Shown piece after piece: positions 40,297-48,307 of a stretch of DNA of 64,000 nucleotides. A model generated the notes under the pieces. The model had not been told where the DNA came from. It saw nothing but the letters and a program-made list of their open reading frames with translations, and did not search any database. Each line of letters starts with the position of its first letter. Position 1 is the first letter of the stretch. Both the position numbers and the translations under genes were made by a program. The DNA is from Devosia naphthalenivorans (GTDB taxonomy: Bacteria > Pseudomonadota > Alphaproteobacteria > Rhizobiales > Devosiaceae). The stretch covers positions 62,001 through 126,000 of the forward strand of contig NZ_PYVW01000009.1 of the NCBI RefSeq assembly GCF_003056355.1, given 5' to 3'.

Positions 40297-40797
40297 CTAG
40301 AGGTCGTCGTCTCTAAGGGGATCTGCAATCAGCGCGTCATAGTCGCGACGGCGCATCTGTACGCGTTGACGACGCTCAAGTTGCCAGACGAAAGGTTGGG
40401 GGTATCTCCACGCAAACTGCGCAAACACGTGGTTCTCTGGGTCTATAGTTTCGTGGTCGGTACGCCTGGCGAGGCGAAACTCCGTGGCTTCTTCGGCATC
40501 GATGACGACCTCAACACTCTCGCCCATGGCCGCAACCACTGCAGCTCGGATGCTGTCATCCAAGATTACCCTGAGTTCGGTAGGCTCTATGTTGTCGCCG
40601 AAGCGTACAATCATCGGACGATCCGAAGGGTTCTTGATGCGTAGAAAATGCGTCTTGGCTGGGCTAAATTCATACGCTTTCCGAACGACAATCACGGCTG
40701 CCGGCAGCCGCCGAGTGATAAACTGCCAGCCTAGATAGAGGGCGGACAAGAGCCCGGCCGCTGAGCCAAGAGCTTGCACGATCTGAAGTACTTGCAT
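40297..40797 (-). CDS. Single-pass membrane protein of unknown function
   Basis: 166 residues with one N-terminal helix (IVQALGSAAGLLSALYLGWQ) and a beta-rich cytoplasmic domain (VIVVRKAYEFSPAKTHFLRI). No family recognised. It faces the XRE gene tail to tail. Same general layout as other single-pass cargo proteins in the element. Confidence 0.65.
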   Translation of the reverse strand: MQVLQIVQALGSAAGLLSALYLGWQFITRRLPAAVIVVRKAYEFSPAKTHFLRIKNPSDRPMIVRFGDNIEPTELRVILDDSIRAAVVAAMGESVEVVIDAEEATEFRLARRTDHETIDPENHVFAQFAWRYPQPFVWQLERRQRVQMRRRDYDALIADPLRDDDL

Positions 40798-41049
40798 GCC
40801 AGCAGCCTTGTGGGTTGAAGGCAGTGCAGAATCGCTCTAGCCCTCTGGTATTCAACACCGGCGCATGGACGTGCCACAACTCGAAAGAGCTGTGCCATGT
40901 CTACAGAATTCGCCTTCTCCCTTTCTCTCCACATAGATGCGGCTCAGGTGCTGTTTGTAGCCGCGGTCCTAATTCGTGCCGCCCGGTCTCCATGCCAGGA
41001 CTCTGGCAAGCCAAGACGCAAGCGAACTCTGTTTTGGCGAAGGTGGCCG

Positions 41050-41334
41050 ATGCGATTTCACATCAAGCCGCGCTGCGTTCCGCCTGCTGGTGCCGCCAGG
41101 CGAATTGGCTTGACCGAAGCAAGGTTTAGAGATCTCCTTCCAGCGCTGCAGGGGAACGGCTTTCCCATGGCTGATGTAGTTACCGGCAACTATGACCTTC
41201 ATGCTATCGATTTGTATGTCGACAGGCGTAATCCCGATTTGATCGCCCCCAATTCTCAGAGCGAGGCAGAGACGGACAATGACCTGTTCATGGCGCGCAT
41301 TGCAGCCATAGGCCGGACCTCTCCGCGTACATGA
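41050..41334 (+). CDS. Helix-turn-helix prophage protein
   Basis: 94 residues from ATG 41050 with AGGTGG just upstream. AARRIGLTEARFRDLLPALQ followed by GFPMADVVTGNYDLHAIDLY resembles a DNA-binding protein common in Hyphomicrobiales prophages, where it usually accompanies integrases. Here it stands alone. A longer frame from 40897 is possible but less likely. Confidence 0.65.
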   Translation: MRFHIKPRCVPPAGAARRIGLTEARFRDLLPALQGNGFPMADVVTGNYDLHAIDLYVDRRNPDLIAPNSQSEAETDNDLFMARIAAIGRTSPRT

Positions 41335-41832
41335 CCTGGCTGACCGCTTGTCCCGACTAACCCGGCCAGCCTGGTGGGTGAGGGTGTGACATGTGCCCGC
41401 CCGGGTGATGCCCTGCACCCTCGCGCTGCTGCATGGCCCTACTGATGGTGATGGTCGAGAGGGCGCACGCACAGAGCCGCGCCACCAGGCGAGGCAGCGC
41501 AGGTGGGAGGCAAGTGACCGACACAGTGCTAACGCCTGCCAGTGACCCGCGCTGTGGACTTTTTGGGGGTTTAGGGACCGTACCTCGACCATTTGCCATG
41601 GGGGCGGCACCCGACCGCGCATCATCGCTCAAGTTTTTCTTCATAGGGGGTTCAGCGCCATCCAGCGCCCGCCGTTGAGGCAAAAGCAGAATTCTCTCCG
41701 CCCGCTGCAAATGTCGGTTCCGAAAACGTCCAAATGAGACTATCTACGTTCAATAATCTTGAACGGAGTAGCTGACGTGGAAAGATGTGCAGTGAAGGGG
41801 TGGTGGGCGGATGAGCAGCGGGGTGCCTGCTG
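41335..41832. other. 500-bp gene-free stretch inside the element
   Basis: No convincing gene. It contains G-rich GGACTTTTTGGGGGTTTAGG near 41560 and a CGTTCAA-TAATC-TTGAACG dyad at 41747-41765. It precedes a gene type often found upstream of terminase genes, so a cis-acting packaging or transfer site is conceivable, but this is only inference. Confidence 0.4.
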
Positions 41833-42333
41833 ATGCTCTACAAGCTACCCACGGCCGATGTTGAAGCATCCGCTACGCTCTGGACACCGCAGGCAGTGAT
41901 CCGTGCCCTAATCGATTCTTTTGCCGTGCTCAGCGTCACCACCGGCAGGGTCGGGCCGAAGAAAATGAAAGCATTTTGGCCTGAGTACCACGCAGACCTG
42001 GCCGACCTTGCCGATCGTATGGAAGCCAAGCCCGCGAAGTGGCGGGTCAAGCGCCGGCCGTCGTCTGTCGAGGTCAGCAGAATGGAAATGGTATTGCTGG
42101 GCTGGACTGATGCTAAGGGCAGCCACTCAGCTTGGCTGAACGGCAACCTCATGGCCTACGAGCGCCCGCGGCTCTGCCTGGTGGCTTTCATCATCGCCAA
42201 GTCCAGGGGCATGACTGAAGTGGCTCTTTGCCGTCAGCTGGGATGGAGCCTGGCTACGTTCAAGCGGCACAAGCTAGCGGCTGCAAAGATGATTGCGGTC
42301 AGGCTGAATGCTTCGAAGGTGGCATGCTGGTGA
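41833..42333 (+). CDS. DUF6362-like helix-turn-helix protein
   Basis: 166 residues. The layout WTPQAVIRALIDSFAVLSVT, a WP box (FWPEYHADLADLADRM), VEVSRMEMVLLGW and a final HTH (ALCRQLGWSLATFKRHKLAA, then VRLNASKVACW) resembles DUF6362-type proteins from Hyphomicrobiales prophages, which often precede the terminase. No terminase follows here. Confidence 0.55.
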   Translation: MLYKLPTADVEASATLWTPQAVIRALIDSFAVLSVTTGRVGPKKMKAFWPEYHADLADLADRMEAKPAKWRVKRRPSSVEVSRMEMVLLGWTDAKGSHSAWLNGNLMAYERPRLCLVAFIIAKSRGMTEVALCRQLGWSLATFKRHKLAAAKMIAVRLNASKVACW

Positions 42334-42627
42334 CTCCTCTGATGGGTATGGAGGGATGCCGTATGGGAATGGATTCGACAGCTAGTGGACGCAGGTTGAC
42401 GAAGCCTACTGCAGCCCTTCTAGAAATAGATAAACCGGTTCTCGCTTGTACTTGCTTATCTAAGTCATCTCATTGGTGAAGTGTCTGCACATCAACTTCG
42501 TCGCCGCACTGTTGTGCATCATAACCGCAACGACGGACCCCCATGTCGCAATAATCCTTGCCGTCGGCGGTCGAATTAGGGCACCCATGTTACCGCCGAG
42601 AGAACAATTTTGGGCGGGAAACCTGTT
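42334..42627. other. Leader of the large secreted protein gene
   Basis: About 290 bp without a gene. It should contain the promoter for the RTX-like protein gene; candidate promoter hexamers are too weak to name. Confidence 0.4.
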
Positions 42628-45600
42628 ATGGCACTTACTACTGGCGACCTTCATACCTACTCTACCAACACGCATGCGTTTGCGGATCTGGTCACTGGGG
42701 CCGATGGTCGCTTCTACGTGGCCTATAAGACGGGCTCCACTGGCATTGCCGTGGATGTCTATGACCCAGCCACGAAGACCTGGAGCAATGCCGCTGGATT
42801 TACTGCCGCAGAAACCGGGAATGTCTCGCTATCCGATGACCTTGATCTTGTTGCCACCTCGGATGGCAGACTGCACATCGCGTTCAAATTCGACAATGGA
42901 GATGGACAGTATCCCTTTGATGAGCCCCGGGGCGTTGGATACGGCGAGTTCGACGGTACTAGCTGGTCGTTCTCACGGGTCGACCAAGGGAGCAATCCCA
43001 GCGGATGGCACAACTTCGATAATCCAAGCCTTGTCGTAGACGGCTCAGGTAAGGCTCACATAGCCTACAATTTCGCCGATGCCACGTCGCACGACTACTA
43101 TGTCAAGTATGCGACAAACGTTAGCGGCTCGTTCGCCTCGGAGGTGCGAGCCAGCTACACGGCGGATGTAAACGCCGGTATCAACGAGATTCATCGTCCG
43201 ATCCTGAATATGGCGGATAACGGAACGCTTCATCTCACCTATTTTCGCGAAGACAACATCAATGGCTCGCAAGGTAACCCCTACTATCAGTCAAAAGCTT
43301 CAGGTTCTCCCTGGACAGCTGAGTCCCAGATAGATGGCACATACGGTGAGATTAACCCCTGGAGCTATTCCAACGCGGTTTTGGACGGCGACGGTAATGT
43401 TCACCTTTTCTACGCCTCTAACGGAGCCGTGTATGATCTGAGTGGAAGCGAGGGTGCATTTAGCAAGTCAGTGATAATCGAAGACACCGAAAACATAGCT
43501 ACGGTGCGCGGCTACTATCGCGCCGCAGATGTAGAATATCTCTTGGTCGCCAAAGGAGACGACAGTGCCTCTTTGTTCAGCAAGGCAGCCGGAGGAAGCT
43601 GGCAGATAAACACCGAGGCAGTGATCGGCTCAGACACCGATTTCGCTATCAATGCTGATGGCCAGGTGATGATCGTGACGACAAATTCTGATTTGCGCCA
43701 AATCGATTTTGCTACGGGCCCCGTCACGATGTTTGTCAACGCGGCGCCGACGGCTTCCAATCTAACGCAGACTCTTCAAATATCCGAAGATGGTGGTTCA
43801 CTGGATCTTGCCGATATCGTAGTCGTCGATGGGGATGCCGGGGATGCGATAACCGCGTCGCTCCACCTGAGCAATTCAGCGGCTGGAGCACTGAGCACCG
43901 GTACCTACGGTTCAGCAACATCGACTTACAATGCTGGAACTGGCGTCTGGACGGTTAGCGGTGTCGTAGCCGATGTCAACGCCGCACTGGCCGCGGTCAG
44001 TTTCAACTCGGCCGCCAACTGGGACCAAGACGTCACCATAACTACCAGGGTCCGAGATGCAGCAAATTCTGGACCAGCAGATGGCACTATTTCGCTGGAT
44101 TTCACCTCCGTTAATGATGCTCCGGTCCTAACAGGCGGTGGCGTCCTAACGGCGATTGCCGAGGATGTTCTATCTCCCTCAGGAGCGGCCCTAAACTCGT
44201 TGGGCATTGCTGCGACAGACGCTGTCGATGGAGGCTCCATTGCGGGCTATGCCGTTGTGGGGAATTCGGCAGATACAACGACCCAGGGCGCGTGGCAGTA
44301 CTCAACAAATGGCGGAGCCAACTGGCATGCCGTCGGTGCTGTCAACGACAGTGGAGCCGCGCTCGCAATATCCGCGTCTACACTGGTAAGGTTTGTTCCA
44401 GTCCAGAATTTCAACGGTACGCCTTCCCCCTTGGCAATCCGCGCATTGGACGGGAACGTCACGACTTTCTCCGCTGGAGATGCGACGGAAGCGCGGGTGA
44501 CCATCGATACGAGCACCAACGGTGGAGAAAGCTTTCTATCGGCGGCCACTGCCCAGATATCCACGTCGGTCACAGCCTCCAACGACGCTCCTGACATAGC
44601 AGCGCCTGCTAGTCTTTCTGTTCGGGAAGACACCGCTTCCCCGCTCACAGGTATATCATTCTCCGATATCGATGCATCCGCGGGGTCAGTCACCGCATCG
44701 TTCACGATCAGTAGTGGATCCTTGAGTGCGACGAGCGGCGGTGGTGTGACCGTGGGAGGGACAGCGAGCGCGCTTACGCTCACCGGGTCCATTGCTGCCA
44801 TCAATACGTACTTGTCGGCGCCCAACGTGAACTACGTCACCGCGGCCAATGCGACAGGCGATCTCGATCTGACGATCGACATCAATGATAACGGCAACAC
44901 CGGTTCCGGGGGCGCGCTGACTGGTCAGACCACAGTGTCTCTTCAGGTCGACGCGGTCAATGATGCTCCCATTGTAACAGCGCCCCTTTCGATTTCGGTA
45001 GATGAAGATGTCACAACGCCCATAAGCGGCATGAGCTTTAGCGATGTTGATGCGGGAGCCTCGATTGTTACCGCCACCTTCAGTGTACCGAGCGGGCTGC
45101 TCTCTGCATCTTCCGGGGGAGGAGTTGGGGTAACCGGATCGGAGAGCGGTCTGATCTCACTCAGCGGTACGATCGCGAACATCAACGCTTTCATAGCAGC
45201 AGGTAGCCTGGGATATACATCGGCTGAAAACTCAACGAGCAACGTAGTGCTGACCGCGTCTATCGACGATGGTGGAAACACGGGCGCCGATCCCGGCACG
45301 AGTGGGACGGCGACCTCTGAAGCTGATGTGAGCACGACCACGTTGGTTGTAACCGCGGTGAACGATGCTCCTGTCAACCAAGTCCCGTCTTCGCAGAGCG
45401 TTGATCAGGATTCCGCCCTCGTCTTTAGCTCCGCTAACGGAAATGGAGTGTCGGTGAGCGACGTGGATGCTGGTGGTGGTACGCTGCGCGTTTCCCTCAC
45501 GGCTTCGAACGGGGCACTCACCCTCAGCAGCACTGCTGGCCTATCCTTCGTTTTGGGTTCTGGCAGCGGCGATCTTACTATGACCTTTGAGGGCACACTG

Positions 45601-46587
45601 ACCGACATCAACGCCGCCCTGGATGGCATGTCTTTTAACCCCAACCTGGGCTACCACGGGCCTGCCAGCCTATCTGTTGTCACCTCTGATTTAGGGCTGA
45701 GCGGGAGTGGCGGCACTCAAACCGACGCAGATACGATTGCGCTAGATGTTCAGGCACCCGTAGTGCCACCGCCACGACCTCCGCTGCCGCCACAGCCGCC
45801 TGGTACCCCTTCCAGCGACCTGCTGCAGGGTACACCGGGCGATGACCAGATCAACGGAGGTGGCGGCACCGACATTTTCCGTGTAGCGGCAAACCGAGAC
45901 GAGGTGACTATCACCCCACTGGCTGACGGCACGTTTGCAATTTCGCACCCCGATTACGGCACCGATGTCCTTGAGAACGTCGAGCTAATCCGCTTCGACG
46001 ACAGCGTTGAACTGCTAAACCCACCGTCCGCTCCAATTAGTCAGCCGATCTCCATTCCATTCAATGAAACGGCCTATCTCGCGCAGAACCCTGATGTCGC
46101 GGATGCCGTTGAACAGGGCCAGTTTTCGAGCGGCTTTGACCATTATACGCAATGGGGAATGGCGGAAGGTCGCCAGGTGCCGATGGTTGCTATGGACGAG
46201 CAATTCTATTTGTCCCAGAACGAAGACGTTGCGCTAGCCGTCGAGCGCGGTGAATTCAGCTCGGCGCTCGAGCATTATCTTCTTCATGGAGCCGCAGAAG
46301 GGCGTAGCCCCAACGTACTATTCGACGAGCAATGGTACCTTGATCAGAATCCGGATGTCGCTGCTGGAGTGCTTCAGGGCGCCTTTGCTAGTGCATACGA
46401 GCATTTCCAAGTCTATGGCTGGAACGAGGGTCGCAACCCTTCAACTTGGATGGACCTCAAAAGCTATCTTGCTGACAATGAGGATGTTTTCTTGGCCGGG
46501 ATAAACCCGCTCGACCACTTTTTGAACTACGGAGTTCACGAAGGGCGGACAATCAAGGCAGATGACGCGGGGCTGTGGCTAGCGTGA
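42628..46587 (+). CDS. Giant secreted repeat protein (beta-propeller/cadherin-like/RTX), likely type I secreted
   Basis: 1319 residues from ATG 42628. About residues 1-370 look like a BNR/sialidase-type beta propeller (LVTGADGRFYVAYKTGSTGI). Next come four or more tandem cadherin-like/VCBS-type domains marked by VNDAP motifs (TSVNDAPVL, DAVNDAPIV, TAVNDAPVN). A Pro-rich linker leads to an RTX-like GTPGDDQINGGGGTDIF. The end has four ~40-60-residue repeats of the form YLAQNPDVADAV...EGR. No N-terminal signal peptide; the RTX end suggests type I secretion. No secretion ATPase gene is nearby. Probably a surface adhesin; its ligand is unknown. Confidence 0.8.
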   Translation: MALTTGDLHTYSTNTHAFADLVTGADGRFYVAYKTGSTGIAVDVYDPATKTWSNAAGFTAAETGNVSLSDDLDLVATSDGRLHIAFKFDNGDGQYPFDEPRGVGYGEFDGTSWSFSRVDQGSNPSGWHNFDNPSLVVDGSGKAHIAYNFADATSHDYYVKYATNVSGSFASEVRASYTADVNAGINEIHRPILNMADNGTLHLTYFREDNINGSQGNPYYQSKASGSPWTAESQIDGTYGEINPWSYSNAVLDGDGNVHLFYASNGAVYDLSGSEGAFSKSVIIEDTENIATVRGYYRAADVEYLLVAKGDDSASLFSKAAGGSWQINTEAVIGSDTDFAINADGQVMIVTTNSDLRQIDFATGPVTMFVNAAPTASNLTQTLQISEDGGSLDLADIVVVDGDAGDAITASLHLSNSAAGALSTGTYGSATSTYNAGTGVWTVSGVVADVNAALAAVSFNSAANWDQDVTITTRVRDAANSGPADGTISLDFTSVNDAPVLTGGGVLTAIAEDVLSPSGAALNSLGIAATDAVDGGSIAGYAVVGNSADTTTQGAWQYSTNGGANWHAVGAVNDSGAALAISASTLVRFVPVQNFNGTPSPLAIRALDGNVTTFSAGDATEARVTIDTSTNGGESFLSAATAQISTSVTASNDAPDIAAPASLSVREDTASPLTGISFSDIDASAGSVTASFTISSGSLSATSGGGVTVGGTASALTLTGSIAAINTYLSAPNVNYVTAANATGDLDLTIDINDNGNTGSGGALTGQTTVSLQVDAVNDAPIVTAPLSISVDEDVTTPISGMSFSDVDAGASIVTATFSVPSGLLSASSGGGVGVTGSESGLISLSGTIANINAFIAAGSLGYTSAENSTSNVVLTASIDDGGNTGADPGTSGTATSEADVSTTTLVVTAVNDAPVNQVPSSQSVDQDSALVFSSANGNGVSVSDVDAGGGTLRVSLTASNGALTLSSTAGLSFVLGSGSGDLTMTFEGTLTDINAALDGMSFNPNLGYHGPASLSVVTSDLGLSGSGGTQTDADTIALDVQAPVVPPPRPPLPPQPPGTPSSDLLQGTPGDDQINGGGGTDIFRVAANRDEVTITPLADGTFAISHPDYGTDVLENVELIRFDDSVELLNPPSAPISQPISIPFNETAYLAQNPDVADAVEQGQFSSGFDHYTQWGMAEGRQVPMVAMDEQFYLSQNEDVALAVERGEFSSALEHYLLHGAAEGRSPNVLFDEQWYLDQNPDVAAGVLQGAFASAYEHFQVYGWNEGRNPSTWMDLKSYLADNEDVFLAGINPLDHFLNYGVHEGRTIKADDAGLWLA

Positions 46588-46632
46588 TTTCGACATCGTC
46601 TAAGGGCCAGGAATAATTCCAGTGATCTCTTG

Positions 46633-46659
46633 AGGTAGGACGAGTTACTCGTCCTACCT
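46633..46659 (+). terminator. Hairpin after the giant secreted protein gene
   Basis: AGGTAGGACGAG-TTA-CTCGTCCTACCT is a perfect 12-bp stem about 45 bp past the stop, between convergent genes. No long U tract, so it may work in both directions with help from Rho. Confidence 0.6.
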
Positions 46660-46749
46660 AACGCTCCAATCGAGAGCAATCAGCACGGCTACGCAGTGCC
46701 GCCCGTCTTCGAGAGACGGGAACATGGGTGGGCCGAGTAGACAACGTTC

Positions 46750-47208
46750 TCAGTCGCACCACCACTCTTCACCGTCGGGCCAATGCCGGGCGAGCCGTTC
46801 CTCAATCAGGATATCACCAACATCTCGACTGCCAATGCGGATTGTAGCCAATCGACGCTTACTGCTGGTGCTGTCATAACCGAGGCGTTCGATGGTCCAC
46901 TCGTTACCGTTCAGCAGCTCGAGCATTCTAGCGCTAGCCTGGTGCGCCAGCTCCTTCTCAGCCTGTCCGCCACAAATAGAGGACTGAGGTTCGGGCGTGT
47001 CGAAATCCTTCAATCGGATGTTCTCGCCCTGCAGCCAGAGGGTGTCGCCGTCGACCAAGCAGGTCTTGTTAGCAGTGTTCGGACGGTTGCCGCACACAGT
47101 CAGGACTGGATTCTCTGCGAATACCGGCGGCGTAAGACATGAGCAGACTGTCAGCGCCACCAGGACACGCCTTGCCGCTGAGCCCTCTAGGTAGTGTTGA
47201 AGGCTCAT
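46750..47208 (-). CDS. Secreted thermonuclease-family (SNase-like) protein
   Basis: 152 residues with a signal peptide (RVLVALTVCSCLTPPVFA) and a staphylococcal-nuclease fold: VDGDTLWLQGENIRLKDFDT matches the conserved start, and a late Arg lies in YDSTSSKRRLATIRIG. These enzymes cleave DNA and RNA in a Ca-dependent way. The usual Arg after the first motif (R35 in SNase) corresponds to R in ENIRLKDFDTPE; the next catalytic Glu is replaced or displaced, so activity is uncertain. It overlaps the upstream gene by 4 bp. Confidence 0.8.
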   Translation of the reverse strand: MSLQHYLEGSAARRVLVALTVCSCLTPPVFAENPVLTVCGNRPNTANKTCLVDGDTLWLQGENIRLKDFDTPEPQSSICGGQAEKELAHQASARMLELLNGNEWTIERLGYDSTSSKRRLATIRIGSRDVGDILIEERLARHWPDGEEWWCD

Positions 47209-47480
47209 TGGTCATTCCCATTTTGCTCAGGTGCTATCGTTGCAGCCGGGACGGCGCCGGCGCCCGGCGGCCTCCCGGAGCGCTCAAGTAGCTCTTCCAA
47301 CTCGCACTTGATCATTAACAGCCGGCGACCTTCATCGGTCTCCGAGGCTGTGGGATTGAGCTCGAGCCACCTCTCACAGCCGAATAACAAGGTTTGAAGG
47401 CTTGCCCTTGGGTGCTGGTCATCCAGATCGCCGGCGCGATCACGCCAGTGAAAAATGGCGAGCAGGTAATCTGGAGGCAT
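47205..47480 (-). CDS. Hypothetical protein upstream of the nuclease
   Basis: 91 residues, no signal or recognised domain (LLFGCERWLELNPTASETDE; ends Pro/Ala-rich). Its stop overlaps the nuclease ATG, so the two are coupled. An immunity or accessory role for the nuclease is possible but untested. Confidence 0.6.
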   Translation of the reverse strand: MPPDYLLAIFHWRDRAGDLDDQHPRASLQTLLFGCERWLELNPTASETDEGRRLLMIKCELEELLERSGRPPGAGAVPAATIAPEQNGNDQ

Positions 47481-47632
47481 CGGTCTTTCTCGCAGGCTGC
47501 TTCACGTGTGCGGTGCGGGTCCCCCGACCTCCGTTGCGCAACGGCGATGTGCAATGATTTGGGCTGCGTTGTCCATAAACTTGCGACAGGCCCATGCTCA
47601 TCGACTGGCCTCTGACGCCCTGGAGGCGTACG

Positions 47633-47905
47633 TCAGGCCGACGTACGGCGCACCGGAGCCGTGACCCGCACGTCAGCTTGGTCAGCGGTGATCCGTAGAC
47701 CGCGTTTGGTGAGGTGATATCCGATTGACGCAATATCAGTGAGGCAGGCAGTGGTATCCACCGCAGGTCGATCGAGCTCACCATCTGACATAACCAGTGC
47801 CCGGATCATCTTCCAAGGCGCAAAGCGCTCCGGCAAATTGCTGCCGGAAAGGTCTGAGGTGTAGGCGACCACGGATCCTTGGCCATGGAAAACGTAGACG
47901 TGCAT
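47633..47905 (-). CDS. Hypothetical protein next to attR
   Basis: 90 residues from ATG 47903-47905, with AGGAG well placed upstream. It begins MHVYVFHGQGSVVAYTSDLS and ends in a basic strand-rich segment (GLRITADQADVRVTAPVRR). No family recognised. It is the gene nearest the right end of the element. Confidence 0.6.
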   Translation of the reverse strand: MHVYVFHGQGSVVAYTSDLSGSNLPERFAPWKMIRALVMSDGELDRPAVDTTACLTDIASIGYHLTKRGLRITADQADVRVTAPVRRTSA

Positions 47906-48065
47906 CGCTGCTCCTATGTCGCATTCCATGTCGCATGGATTCGCGGGGCCATTAGGGAAATGCCCGGAAATGCTGGGTATTTGCGTGCAACACAGCTGCG
48001 ACATGAACCGGCGGTTCGGAGCACCCTGCCCGACTACAAACCCTTGCGATTATTGAAGAATTTCT

Positions 48066-48111
48066 TGGAGGCCACGTCCGGAATTGAACCGGAGTACACG
48101 GATTTGCAATC
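48066..48111. repeat. attR: element-supplied 3' half of tRNA-Cys
   Basis: Exact 46-bp match to 24320-24365. Here it is continuous with the 5' half of the tRNA, so integration restored an intact gene. Confidence 0.93.
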
Positions 48112-48139
48112 CGCTGCGTAACCACTCCGCCACGTGGCC
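48066..48139 (-). tRNA. tRNA-Cys (GCA), target of integration
   Basis: On the minus strand a 74-nt cloverleaf starts GGCCACG and ends CGTGGCC-T-CCA, a 7-bp acceptor stem with an encoded CCA. The anticodon loop reads TTGCAAA with anticodon GCA, and the T arm is CCGG-TTCAATT-CCGG. Part of the 3' half is duplicated at 24320-24365. Confidence 0.95.
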
Positions 48140-48307
48140 TCACGTCCGCAGTAACTATTGCACGACAATGCCTTATGCAAGACCCCAGCTAACAGGCGGT
48201 AAACTTTCTGGACTACAAACTCCACGGGGTGGGATGGTTGCCGGAATGCCCCATTGCGGCGCATGATCAGCGACGCCGCAACCGACTGGCCGCTGCGTCG
48301 CCATTCG

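Larger units (their letters stand above)
24320..48111. mobile_element. 23.7-kb element integrated at tRNA-Cys; candidate phage satellite or reduced prophage
   Basis: A perfect 46-bp direct repeat (24320-24365 and 48066-48111) of the tRNA-Cys 3' half bounds the region. A tyrosine integrase lies at the left end. Inside are a divergent regulator switch, an early operon with a candidate replication initiator, a tail assembly chaperone, a tape measure, and cargo genes. No capsid, terminase, portal, baseplate or lysis gene is recognisable, so self-packaging seems unlikely. Confidence 0.9.

Noticed and set aside
24300..48150. CRISPR array or integron-type repeats in the element
   Set aside because: No regularly spaced direct repeats with unique spacers and no attC-like sites were seen; the only tandem repeats are the four iteron-like units.
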